NCBI GenBank assembly: GCA_021495925.1
Contig: JAKEKT010000134.1
Span: 1-64,000, forward strand
Source: Diplodia intermedia
Taxonomy: Eukaryota > Ascomycota > Dothideomycetes > Botryosphaeriales > Botryosphaeriaceae
Reading direction: 5' to 3'
DNA: 64,000 nucleotides
Shown here: positions 54,304 through 64,000 of the stretch, piece after piece
How the letters are laid out: each line of letters opens with the position of its first letter
How positions within the stretch are numbered: position 1 is the first letter of the stretch
Notes under the pieces: generated by a model
Seen by the model: only the letters and a program-made list of their open reading frames with translations
What the model was told of the DNA's origin: nothing
The model's database searches: none
Program-made: the position numbers and the translations under genes

Positions 54304-55218
54304 TCACCCATCCACCTCAACCCACTCCTCCCTCCCCTCGCCATCCAACCTCCCCACCACCCCCTCCCACCCCCTCCTCACAACCTCCGCCATGACGCCC
54401 CCGCCCAGCCGCTTCCCGGCCTCCTGGACGGGCACCAGGAAGCTCTCGTACAGCAGCTCCTCCGCGTCGACGCCCGTGCCCTCCCAGCGCCGCGGCTCGT
54501 GCCCGGCCGGCTCGTCGCGCACGCGGTCGATGAGGCGGTGATGGTCGTCGGCGGCGCTTGCCCGGTGCGTGCCTTGCTCTTCTCCTGACTGCGATGATGA
54601 CGATGGCGGCGGTGGTGGTGATGGTGCCTTTGGCGGAGCGACGTACGGCGCGCCCGGGGTGGGGGCCGGCATGCCGGCTTCGATGGCCGGCGGCAGGGTT
54701 TCGGCGGCGTACCAGAAGAGGAGGTATTGGGTGCGGCGGGTGGCGGGGACGAGTTGGGTGTAGAGGGGTTCGGTGACGCAGAGGGATGAAAGAGGAGGGG
54801 GTGGATTGGTGGTGGTTGCGGCGGGGGCGTTGTGGGGTTGGGGTTGGCGGTGGTGGATGGGGAGGGGGAGCAGGCGGTTGCGGTAGCCGGACTGGAAGGG
54901 GGGGTTGGTTGGTCTGGTCTGGTCGAAGCTGGATATGGGGGTATGTATGTACATGCATACCTCTTCGAAGCCTTCCCGTTCCGCTGCCCGGGTCGTTTCC
55001 TCGCCGGCGTCTCGACGGCCTTTGGGCAGGAACCAGTACCGGTCGCGGCTGTGGCGGCATAGTACGACGCGGGCCGAGGCGACGTGGAAAATGGCCACGC
55101 CGCAACCTATCACGAGATGCTCGGATGGGAAGCTGGCGACGGCCGGCGGGCTTTGGGCGGGTTGCCGCGTCGACAGCGGGACGTGGATGGAGGAGAGGGC
55201 GCTTATTTTGTCGGTCAT
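54304..55218 (-). CDS. Nudix hydrolase family protein
   Basis: Exons 55218-54961 and 54891-54304 (281 residues). The region after residue 35 (HLVIGCGVAIFH ... VVLCRHSRDRYWFLPKGRRD) is the Nudix fold entry. The Nudix box GRRDAGEETTRAAEREGFEE then SGY matches GX5EX7REUXEEXGU completely. Such enzymes split nucleoside diphosphates linked to another group; the fungal members of this shape have no known substrate. The C-terminal half is Pro/Ser-rich then helical. The single intron (54960-54892) cuts the Nudix box right after the EE pair. It is 69 nt, free of stops and in phase, so unspliced mRNA would also be open. Confidence 0.85.
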   Translation of the reverse strand: MTDKISALSSIHVPLSTRQPAQSPPAVASFPSEHLVIGCGVAIFHVASARVVLCRHSRDRYWFLPKGRRDAGEETTRAAEREGFEEVCMYIHTPISSFDQTRPTNPPFQSGYRNRLLPLPIHHRQPQPHNAPAATTTNPPPPLSSLCVTEPLYTQLVPATRRTQYLLFWYAAETLPPAIEAGMPAPTPGAPYVAPPKAPSPPPPPSSSSQSGEEQGTHRASAADDHHRLIDRVRDEPAGHEPRRWEGTGVDAEELLYESFLVPVQEAGKRLGGGVMAEVVRRGWEGVVGRLDGEGREEWVEVDG

Positions 55219-55891
55219 GTCAATAATTGATTGCGGTCTGCAATAATGGGACGCAAGAATGCGGATGGAGAAGGCGGGGAAGGGAGTGATGTGTGTGCAT
55301 CCTGGAGCCTGGACCCCGGCCAGTCAATCGCGACTGCCGCCGCGGGATCCATGTGCTGGAAAGCGCCTGCCACGTCTTCCAGTGACTCAGACAGGCCTTC
55401 AGCCTCGCAGTCTCGACCGACTTCTTTGTCACTTGGCCGAAACGCGAGATGCAACGCATGCAGAAGATGGTTGCCGGAGGCTCGGGTTCGGCAATGATGT
55501 CATGGCGCCTGTGCCACTTCAACGTCGTGTCGTCTCGTCTTATCCGAACCCCGAGCAGCACCGCGAATCATCTCCACGCGGCTCCGGTTCCTGCGGTGCC
55601 TTGGCCCTGTGCGGAGGAGTCGACCAACACCAAAGCCTCGAACGCACGGCCGCAGCCCTGTCGACCACTGTCGACCAATGAAGTCCATGCGACCGGCAGT
55701 TTCTGCGCCGCTGCATGCCTGAACCGTCAGTCATCAGTTCCAACCAATCCATCTCTCTCGCTACGTCTTCGGCATCCAGCCGCCCAGTCACGGCCCCTCC
55801 CCATTTCCACCCCGAAAACACCAGATCCGAGCCATCGTCAACGGAACCCGACCGACCGGGAAAAAAAAAAGAAAAAAGAAAAAAGAAAAGA
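55219..55891. promoter_or_regulatory. divergent region, Nudix gene / HTH gene
   Basis: About 670 bp, mixed composition, with an A-rich run (55861-55890) just before the HTH protein start. No other gene supported. Confidence 0.45.
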
Positions 55892-56692
55892 ATGGCCCCA
55901 GTCGCCGCCAACACCCGCCGCCGCCAACAACAACAACACGCCACCATGGAGCACCACCACCACCAACACCAAGCCCCCACCACTCCTCCCCCTCAACCCC
56001 AACCCCCAGATCAACCCCACTCCCCCTCCCAACCCCGCCCCAGTCCCCCCACCACCACCCCTCCCCCTCCCACCACCACCACCAACACCAATAACAACAA
56101 CCACGCCAAACCCCACGCCGACACCATCCGCCGCACCCGCTTCTTCGACGCCTACGACCACCGCAAGCACACGCGCAAACGCCTGCAGGACGTCGCCGCC
56201 GACCACGACATCTCGCTCGCGACGGCCAAGCGCTGGCTGCGCGCCCGCCGCACCCTCGGCGACGCGGCGTATCGGCGCAATAAGGGGAGGGCGGGGAGGC
56301 CGCCTGCGATGAGGGGGACGCCGGCGAGGGGGGTGGGGACGGTTGGGACGGTTGTTGGTGGTGGTGGTGGTGGGGGGACGATGAGGGGGAATGGTGGTGG
56401 TGGTAATCCGGTCGAGGGGGTGTGGGAGGGGTTGAGGAGGAGGAGGCGGACGGCGGCGGAGTTGCGGGCGCGGCTGTTGGTGGGGTGGGTTGGGCTGGGG
56501 GTGTCGCTGCCGCTGCCGCCGCCGCCGCCGCCGCCGCAGCAGCAGCAGCAGGGGATGGGGATGGGGATGGGGATGGGGATGGGGCAGACGGCTGGTGGTG
56601 GTGGTGGTACTCATGGCTGGCAGACTACGACTGTTCCGGCGAATGGAGGGGGTGGAGGAGGAGGGGGAGGGGGAAGGGGGCCTCCCAGATGA
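55892..56692 (+). CDS. helix-turn-helix protein with low-complexity flanks, possibly transposase-derived
   Basis: ATG 55892 gives 266 residues; an earlier in-frame start would add a Lys-rich stretch and is less likely. After a His/Gln/Pro/Thr-rich leader, residues 77-130 form a compact basic domain: TIRRTRFFDAYDHRKHTRKR then LQDVAADHDISLATAKRWLR and ARRTLGDAAYRRNKGRAGRP. The pattern (helix, short turn, SLATAKRWLR recognition helix, RxLG, R-rich tail with GRxGRP) resembles the N-terminal HTH of Tc1/mariner-like transposases. No DDE catalytic domain follows; the rest is Gly/Met/Pro low complexity, including (GMGMG) repeats. It could be a domesticated DNA-binding domain or a decayed element. Low-complexity DNA makes the ends uncertain. 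Confidence 0.5.
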   Translation: MAPVAANTRRRQQQQHATMEHHHHQHQAPTTPPPQPQPPDQPHSPSQPRPSPPTTTPPPPTTTTNTNNNNHAKPHADTIRRTRFFDAYDHRKHTRKRLQDVAADHDISLATAKRWLRARRTLGDAAYRRNKGRAGRPPAMRGTPARGVGTVGTVVGGGGGGGTMRGNGGGGNPVEGVWEGLRRRRRTAAELRARLLVGWVGLGVSLPLPPPPPPPQQQQQGMGMGMGMGMGQTAGGGGGTHGWQTTTVPANGGGGGGGGGGRGPPR

Positions 56693-57105
56693 CCAGACCG
56701 AAGAGCATGCATGCATGGCGTTGGTTGCGTTTCTGCTTTCTCGATGCCTGTGCAAAGCAAGCAACAGTGCGACAACTTTTTGTACAACGTTTCTTCCTCC
56801 CATTATAATTTTTTCTCTTACCCTATAGACGACCAATACACAGTAACCCAGGGGTATATCCCAACCAGTCCCGCTCGCCGATGTAATAAGCCAATCCTCC
56901 CAAAAAGAAAACAACACCACACAACCAATGTGGCTTATGCTGACCTACCCAATACCACCCACCACCAAGAAATGCCAAAAAAAAAAAAAAGAAAGGCAGT
57001 TAGGGAACCAACACCCCAAAAGCCAAAAGCCAAAAGCCAAAAGCCAAAAGAAGAAGAAAAAGAAGAAGAGGATGAAGAGGAAAAGAAAAGACCCCCCCAA
57101 AACAT
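56693..57105. other. convergent 3' flanks
   Basis: Between the HTH gene (+) and the 910-residue protein gene (-). A-rich and AGCCAAA repeats near 57012-57050. No gene seen. Confidence 0.5.
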
Positions 57106-59946
57106 CTACAAGAAACCAAGCTCATCCTCGCTATCATCGCCAGCGCCATCCAGGCCAAACGCCGCGCTAAACGTAGTCGTCGTCGTCGTCGTCGTCGTCG
57201 TGGTAGTGGGAGCGATCGAGCGGACAACACCACCTCCACCACCACCACCGCCGCCACTCTTCCTCGCCCGTTTGCGCGGTCGAGGCGGACCAACCGGGCT
57301 GCTGCTCTGCTGACGAACGATGGGACTCGTGAAGGCCAACTCGTCAGTCTCGTACTCTGCGTCGTCTGCGCGCGCGTCGTGCTCGTCGTGCTCGTCGTCG
57401 TCGTCGTCAGTATCGTTCCGCAGAGCTCTGAGTGCGGCGGCGGGGGTGCTGGTCATGACGGGGGTGCTGGGGGGAGGAGGAGCCGTGCCATCAGAGGCAG
57501 AGGCAGAGGAGGCAGCGGCGATCTTTTCGGAGAAAGAAGCGGCGGGGGTAGTGGCGGCGGCTGGAGCGGCGGCGGCGGGGGTGTCGTTGAAGCCGAGGAC
57601 GTCGGGGCTCTGGGCCAAGAGGAGGAGCTGCGACAGGGTGGGGCGGGCCGGGGTGGCCGCCGGCAACGGTCTCGACTTTTTCGTCGGGGTGCGGCTCGAG
57701 CGGAAGGCTTCGTCGGCGGCGGCCGGGCCCAGGGCGCTCATGCGCACGAGCGGCGTGGCCTCGACCCACTCGGAGATGGCCGACTCCCAGCGGTAGCCGA
57801 CGTGGTACTCGGCGTCCTTGTGGAAGAAGGGGATGTCGTGCCGCGGCATCTGGATGTTTTCCATCTCCTTCTCGATCTCGAGCGTGTATCGGACGTAGCC
57901 TGCTGTGTTGCCGACTGCGAACCTGGTTAGCGAGGGGAGCCTTTGCGAGTGGGGGTGTGTCGAGGGAAAACTTACCGGAAGAGTCTTGGGAATGGTCGGC
58001 GAACTCGTGGGCGGAATCTAGAGCGAGACGCTTCAGAATCCATGAAGAAAACCCAACAGTCTTCCAATCGCTGGACAGGGTCGATCCGGTGAACTTTCCA
58101 TCGTCGAACGATGACACTCGATAAGACTTCAAGGCCTCAACGATGGACTTCAGGACCAGGAAAACATTCTGTGTCGTCTTTGGATCATACGCCTTTCCGC
58201 ACGTCTCTGCTACCGAGCAAACGATGGCAGGAAGATTCAGCAACTGATGTCCGGTTATTCCCTCAAGCCGTGCCAGGGCTCTGATGTTGAGTGGGACCGG
58301 CGCCACGGCCATGTTTGGAATGCTCCTAAATGTGCAAACACCAGTGATGATGGCACAAGTAAGGATGTTGCTTAACCGCTCGACGGTCGAGCTGGAGAGG
58401 GCAATCGGCTTGTCGAGATGGCCTCCGAGGACGTCACAGGTGATGTCTGTAGCAATGCTCTCGAGTGTGTGTTGTATGGCATATTTTCCTTTGCGGCCAA
58501 AGCTTGCCTCTCTGTTCGGCAGGAGACATATCGCGGCGAAAATAGCTGATAGAGATGAAACGGTGGTATTCAACGCGTTCTTCACCCCGATGGTAACGCC
58601 CGTTGGTTGCGGACAATCGTCTTCTGAATCCGGAGAATTCTCATCGATGTGGGCCAAGTTTCTGCCACACGCAACCAAAAAGAAGACATGGGTGAGTTCG
58701 CAAGCCTCTGCATGCGCCGGATTGCTTGAGTCGGAGATGTGTTGGATAACTTTACTCCAGATATTCTTGAACTGTGTGGTTGCGGTCCACTCAACGGGTA
58801 CAATGTTGGATGTTAGCATGCTGCGAATCAAGCGGTAGAAGAATGGCCACCCGTCTATTTTCTTCGCCCATGCGTGGGCTGTGACAATGCTACTGAACCG
58901 CTGGTCATCGGAGTAGATGAAGGTGTCCTTGGCCGTCTTCGGAGGCGGCAGCGGTTCTGTGGCGAACGCGAATGCCGTCAGGATGTCCTCTGCCTCGTCG
59001 TAGGCGAGAGAACCGTGACACAGACGGACAAGGCGTTCTATATGAACAGTGTCCAGCAGTCCCTCGGCAACAGCCTCGATGACAAGAGCAACTCCGTGAG
59101 CACGCGTGACTTCCCTTAGAGGCCGCCAGCCCAAGGCTGATCCCATTTGCTCGAGCTCTTGGTAGACCTCTTCACTGGCATCTACCTTGTTGACGTTTTC
59201 ATCGTCCTCCCATTGCTGTCGGCCTGCAATGTAGGCGGGGACCTGCCTCAGACAGGTAGACATCAACGAGCGTGAACCGGCTTTTGAAGCTCGGCTCCTC
59301 TCTGGAGCCCGTGTTGCGTGTAGCAGCGTCCGGAAAGCCTGTAGGAAGCGCTCAAGATGCTGCAGCTGCTGCGCGCTTGATCTATTGAGTGAGTCGAGAT
59401 CAAGATCGCGCTTGAGCATCGGGAACCTGCGCTTTTTCGGGGTCTGCAAGAATTGCCTGCCCGCAGGTGGCTGGGAAGATGCACTTGGAGAGCCGTCGGA
59501 ATTGACGTGGCGCGCGATCAGAGGCGTGGGCATGGAGATCTCGCCGGGCTTGCGCGCATGAGGCACTGGGTGGGATTCGGCCTTGGAGGTGCGGTTGGTA
59601 TAAAGGCGTTTGGTGCCTTTCTTCTCTGTGGCATGCGGCATCCAGTCTGGATCATCGAAGCCCTTGCGACGGGTTTCTTCGTCTTCCTGCTGCTTGTCGC
59701 TGGATGCTGGCTCATCCTTGGACGAAGCCGCCGAGGCAGATGCCTGCAACTGCGGGTAGACGAGCTCTCTCAGCACTCTGATCTGCGCCGTGATCGGGCG
59801 AAGCAGCCTGTTGCAACGAGCAGAAGTCCAAGGTGGCTCTCCCGCTGTGGCTGCGGCTAGATAGATGGATACTGTTTAGAGTCAATTGGCCTTCGCAAGC
59901 GGGACAGTAGAAGCATACTGTTTGAATTGCGTCTAGAATGCGACAT
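57106..59946 (-). CDS. conserved-looking 910-residue protein, function unknown
   Basis: Exons 59946-59919 (28 nt), 59871-57976 and 57914-57106 (2733 nt). The first intron (47 bp, GTATGC/ACAG) supplies the ATG: MSHSRRNSNISIYLAAATAG. The body is largely helical and Leu-rich (QQLQHLERFLQAFRTLLHAT, VIEAVAEGLLDTVHIERLVR), without transmembrane segments, like a HEAT-type or helical-repeat scaffold. A basic KKRRFPMLKR near residue 150 could be a nuclear signal. The last 250 residues are disordered, with Ala/Pro, Asp runs, RPRKRARKSG and a poly-Thr tract, ending DSEDELGFL. A Rif1-like or other nuclear scaffold was considered but I cannot support a name. A nuclear location is inferred from the basic clusters only. 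Confidence 0.7.
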
Positions 59947-60360
59947 AGCGGATGCTAGGCTATGATGTTGAGCTATGATGTTGTTGACGCGGCCGAAATG
60001 GATGCTGTCGCGACGTCGGGTTGCGTGGTGTTGACAAACAAAAGCGCGCAACCGTCGGCCCCGGACTTGCCCGCCGCCCATGCGCCACTCCGGCGCCATC
60101 GCGCTAAGCCTAGTCAGGAAACCGGCCAACCTCGAGTGCGCCCACACAGAATAATAATCTGGAAAATGAAACAAATCTTCGAAGATGACGTCAACGAAGT
60201 CAAGCCAACTACGTTTACACAATAACAAGCTGGTATCTGGAACAGAAGCGAACAGCCACCCGACCAAAGCGCCACGCTTTGCCTGCACCACCCCCAACCC
60301 TAACGATGCATTCGAAAAAGACCATAATCGAAATGCACAAAGGAAAATGAAAGATCGGGC
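59947..60360. promoter_or_regulatory. promoter of the 910-residue protein gene
   Basis: 414 bp between two minus-strand genes. AAT-rich with no further gene. Confidence 0.5.
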
Positions 60361-62283
60361 CTAGTTGTCCTCGTCATCTTCGACATCCTTCACGCCCGGC
60401 AGCGTCTCGAATGTCGTCTCTTTCTCGACGTATCCTTTAGCATTGCGCGTCGTGACCTTGTACTTGCCACCCTCCCAGAGGTCTTTGATGGTCAGCTCTC
60501 TGGTTCTGCCCAAGCTCTCAATGTCACCAATGCGCTCCAGCGTATCTTCCAGGAACTTGTCGAAGCCGGGCAGATCGCAGATCTCGCGGAATGCTCTCTG
60601 CATGGGAACCGAATCTGCACCGAGTCAGTTTCCGATGTATGGGAGAGACATAGATTTAGATTGGCACGCACCAGCTCTGACCATGGCCTTCGAGTCAATT
60701 GTGAAGACGTTGATGTGATCGTAGCTTTGAATGAAATCTGCACGCGTCATGATTTCTCTTGCCTTGTGAAGAGGAATCTGAGGAAGTATATGTCCCTTGT
60801 CAGGGTCGTAGGTTTTGTCCATTTCCTTCTCTTGGTCGACGAGCGCTTTCGCCAGAACCATAGCCGCCGACTGGGTAGGGCATTAGTAGAGCCCAAGTCA
60901 AAAAATACAACAGCAGGAGATACTTACGGCGTACTTCTGCTGGTCCATGACATCGTCGTCCATGTCCATGCCAAGAATCCAGCACTGGTTGAGGAACCAC
61001 GTCTTCTCTGCCTCGCATATCTTGTCGCAGAGAGCAATCATGTCCCTGGATTTGGCGACGCGGCTAAGAAACGAAAGTCGGCCACCAATCTTGTCGTAGA
61101 TGGTCTCCAACGTCTGGTCGTTCGGGGTTTCTCCGTGCCATTTCCACCGGTAGTGCTTCAACGCAGAAAGAGCCTTCTGCTTGTCCAGATCTCTGACCGG
61201 GGTGACTTCCATCCTGGTCGCGTACTGCTTGAGACGCTCGTAGACCCAATAGTCGTCGCTGTTTAGAATGACAGTGACGAGACTGGCGGCGGCCCATTGT
61301 TCGGCGCGTTGCTGCAGGAGCTCCAGGAGATCTTTCCCCTCGTCGTCGTCCCGGATGAGATGGACGCTGTTGATGACGAGGATAAGTGGGCGCCCCAACT
61401 TGTCTCTGCGCCTGATGGCAACCTTCTCGAGTTTGTTGAAGGCTCTCTCAACATCAAGCAGCGCCGAAGCGTCCCTGGGTCCTCGGATGGAAAACAGAGA
61501 GCCAATGTTGTCTTCGTGAAACTCAAAATCCAGTGCCTTTCCAAGACGGATGCGGAAAATCTCCGGGTCAGCGTGGGCTTCGAACATGGCGACGCCGTCT
61601 CCATCGATTTTCGACATGGCTTCGATCAGCATGGACGTTTTCCCAGTGCCTTTCTCGCCAATGAGCAGGTGGTAACGGCCTTTGTCCTCCCCACGTATGA
61701 TGGAGTCAAATTTGCCCTGTTCCTCACGAATAATCCAGGAGCCATCCTCTGCCTCCTCGCGGCGAGGGGGCCTGCCCCGCGCAAGGTCCAGGACAGGGTC
61801 ACCTGGGTTGAAAGCATTGTCCATTTTTGACAGGACCATGTGCTTGTAATATCGGGTGTAGCTGTAGCCCACGAACCTGTTTGGGAGTAAATGCATGGTC
61901 GCAGCATGAAGGAACACACGGACCACCTACCCCAGTACGGCGACGGAAGCGAAGGTAGTCATGGCACTCTCAAACATTTTGAAGGCAGTCTCGCGGTAGT
62001 CATTGGCGCCGTGAGACTGCGAGTTGCGCGGGCGCTCACTGCCATCGGGCCCAGCCTCGGTCGGGTCGGGCTGGCCGGGCTGTGGCGCAGGCGAGCCTCC
62101 TGAAATGAGGCGTCGGGCGTGGAGTTGGAACTGGGGGGCAGCAACAGGCGCCCGCGCCGGTTGTGCGACGGTGTAAGCGGTATGGCGTCGCCTCGCCAGA
62201 GTAGATCTGGCTGATCGCTGGAGCCGGGGTAAAGCGGCCTGCAGCGCCCGCGGCCGCAGAGCAGGAGCCGCGTAGCCGTACAT
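60361..62283 (-). CDS. mitochondrial AAA-type P-loop ATPase, inner-membrane anchored
   Basis: Exons 62283-61931, 61876-60928, 60870-60672 and 60614-60361 (584 residues). The N-terminus (about 60 residues, Arg/Ala-rich, no acids until residue 70) is a presequence. A hydrophobic segment at about 105-125 (TTFASVAVLGFVGYSY) would anchor it. Walker A is GEKGTGKTS at 191-199. PLILVINSVHLIRDDDEGK looks like the Walker B strand with Asn/Ser in place of the usual acidic pair. The region around KALSALKHYRWKWHG resembles the winged/lid part of STAND or archaeal-type ATPases. The C-terminus is acidic (KDVEDDEDN). The role, perhaps in mitochondrial protein or DNA maintenance, is inferred from location only. 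It diverges from CLU1 with 567 bp between starts. Confidence 0.75.
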
Positions 62284-62850
62284 TGAGTGCAGACGGGGGT
62301 GTGGTGAAAAAAGTCCGAGAAGAAGCCGGCCAATGAACGAGCCGGCAAACGAAGGACGGGCAAGGAGAGTGCGAAAGGAACGGGGGGGAAAAGAACGACT
62401 GGAGTCAGAAGCAGGAGGCTTGGAAGAGAACGAGTGCGCGGCACGCAGATGAGTGGTTTGGCTCTCCTGTGTTGCGCACGCTTGGCGGCGCAGAGAGCGA
62501 CCGTCAGACCGCGCAAAGGCCGTCGTGTCGCGTGCCCTGTGTGGCGCCGAGAAATGCGCGAGCCAGCCAGCGTCGCGTCATCGACTGCGCTGCGACTGGC
62601 ACCGGACGTTTGGCAGGCAGCGCGGAGCGGGCCCGTGCGCGAGGCGGGCGATTCGGGGAAGACCGGCTAACTTCGTCAGAAATCCTCTAAACTTTTCGAG
62701 CTCGCAGCAGCAGCCCCAACACCCTCCTCCACACCTCCATCCTCTCCCTTTAGATGCGCCCGTAGCCCCCGCATCTCTAGAGCTCGGCGCGCGTCCATTG
62801 TCCTTCCCTTCAGCACCGCCCATTCAATTGGCCCGCCCGGCTTTTTCACC
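62284..62850. promoter_or_regulatory. divergent promoter, mitochondrial ATPase / CLU1
   Basis: 567 bp between opposite start codons of two mitochondria-related genes. CT/CAG-rich just before the CLU1 start. Confidence 0.55.
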
Positions 62851-64000
62851 ATGGCCCAAGCCAATGACGCTTCGACTCCAGGTAAGTGTGTCCGGTTGAC
62901 TCGCTCCGCTTGCAATTGGCCACCCGCCCTGCCGAGCGATGCTGACGCTGCCCTGCCGACAGTGAACACTGAGCCGACCGTCGAGGAGCAGCAGCTGGAC
63001 GGAGATGTAGTTGCTGGCGAAAACGGCGAGCAGGAGCAGCCCGTCGAGAGTACGTGGACCCATTGCCATTGACACACGTTGGACTGGCCGCTGATGCTTC
63101 CACGCGCAGATGTCTTCACGCTCAACGTCAAGCTCCCGCACGAGCCGCACCAGACTCAAGTGATTGTCAGTCAAGTCCCGCCTTGCAACAACGTCGACCT
63201 TATGTGCTAAAGCCCGCAGGCATCGACGCAAGAGCAAGTCCAAGACCTCCGCCAGTCCATCATCGATTCGCCGCACACCTTCCAGTACTCTTGCTTCCAC
63301 CTCGAGCACAACGGCGAGCGCATCAATGACTTTGTCGAGCTTTCTGAAGTCCCCGGCATCGGCCCCGACGCCGAGATCACCCTGGTGGAGGACCCGTACA
63401 CCGAGAAGGAGGCCAGGATGCACTTCATTAGGGTGCGGGAGCTCATTGGCGCTTCGGGAGACAGGACCGACACTGCTCACGGCGCCCAGGCCGGCGTTTC
63501 CCTGCTCCATGATGTCTCGGCCAAGATCGCTGCCGAGGAGAAGGCCGAGGGCACTCCCCTCGACAGCTACGATCTCGAGTCGCCTGCCGCTTTCAAGACT
63601 GTGCTGCCTCAGCCCCAGGATGCGGCGCCAAAGACCGTCAAGGCCATCTCCCTGTCGCCCTGGAACCCTCCGCCGTACCACCTCCGCTCCAAGGGCCACC
63701 TGCTGTACCTTCAGGTCACTACCAACGAGGGCGAGCAGTACCAGGTCACCTCCCACGTCTCTGGCTTCTACGTGAACAAGTCGACCAACCAGAAGTTCGA
63801 CCCGTTCCCCAGGGCAGCGCCGAAGGATGTTGCCGCGCACTCTTTGCTCTCGCTTGTGCAGAAGCTGTCCCCGGGCTTTGACGAGGCGTTCCAGTCGCTC
63901 CTCGAGTACAACAACGCCAAGGACCCTCTCGCCATGTTCCAGCTGTCCAACGCCATCCCTGCCAGCCCGTGGCTCGTTTCGCCACCGACCTCTATCGCAA
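62851..64000 (+). CDS. clu1: clustered mitochondria protein Clu1/Tif31, 5' part (runs off the window)
   Basis: Exons 62851-62881, 62963-63049, 63110-63165 and 63220-64000 onwards (frame open at the window end; about 318 residues seen). A short acidic N-terminus (MAQANDASTP, VNTEPTVEEQQLDGDVVAG) leads into a ubiquitin-like CLU_N domain (NVFTLNVKLPHEPHQTQVIA ... VQDLRQSIIDSPHTFQYSCF). The start of the GSKIP/CLU region follows, with KAISLSPWNPPPYHLRSKGH, LLYLQVTTNEGEQYQVT and GFYVNKSTNQKFDP. Clu1 is a large cytosolic RNA-binding and eIF3-associated protein needed for normal mitochondrial distribution. Four closely spaced 5' introns sit within 370 bp; all have GT-AG ends and agree in phase. Confidence 0.93.

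Noticed and set aside
55838..56920. 360-codon minus-strand frame opposite the HTH protein
   Set aside because: Pro/His/Arg composition caused by repeats; no domain, while the plus strand has an HTH.
62824..63840. 338-codon minus-strand frame opposite CLU1
   Set aside because: Shadow of the CLU1 exons; Clu1 motifs are on the plus strand.
1..64000. CRISPR array, secondary-metabolite cluster, rDNA
   Set aside because: No regularly spaced repeats, synthase genes or rRNA sequence seen in the window.

Overview
The window looks like nuclear DNA of a filamentous ascomycete (Pezizomycotina). Genes are compact and GC-rich, and are cut by short introns, mostly 45-90 bp, with GTRNGT-type donors, CTRAC-type branch points and YAG acceptors. 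The recognisable products fit a filamentous ascomycete: EF-1alpha, Sls1, Tad1, Clu1, Rab5/Ypt5, Arc16, an Ecm33-like wall protein and a ferric-reductase-type oxidoreductase. I cannot assign class or genus from the sequence alone, but the tef1 barcode intron at 29508-29739 should settle it.

Layout. 1-1210 holds the 3' part of ARC16 (Arp2/3 complex). 1211-12740 is an accessory stretch with a four-helix membrane protein, low-complexity and hypothetical ORFs, a duplicated and frameshifted Lys/Arg-rich gene, a GIY-YIG nuclease relic and several small DNA-transposon derivatives. 12738-17833 has no gene I can support. From 17834 the order is: C2H2 protein (-), 2.2 kb divergent promoter, Rab5 (+), Ecm33-like protein (+), repeat-rich stretch, tef1 (-), SLS1 (-), NT-C2 protein (-), TAD1 (+), and a polyQ membrane protein (+). 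A Ty3/gypsy fragment follows, then an AT-hook polyQ protein (+) and a ferric reductase (-). A 6.9 kb stretch without a convincing gene comes next, then a Nudix hydrolase (-), an HTH protein (+), a 910-residue conserved protein (-), a mitochondrial AAA-type ATPase (-) and the 5' part of CLU1 (+), which runs off the right edge.

How the genes relate. There is no biosynthetic cluster or operon-like unit. The loci are mostly housekeeping genes: translation elongation, tRNA editing, mitochondrial expression and distribution, endosomal traffic, actin, cell wall and metal reduction. Young repeats sit between them. The most distinctive content is (i) a constant-length 77-bp palindromic element present in at least six copies, (ii) a 518-bp hAT-like element with an 8-bp target duplication, plus a truncated relative that ends the GIY-YIG gene, and (iii) two GC-AG introns whose reading phase fits exactly. 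Exon coordinates below were derived by hand from splice signals, reading phase and expected protein continuity. Totals divisible by three were used as a check.
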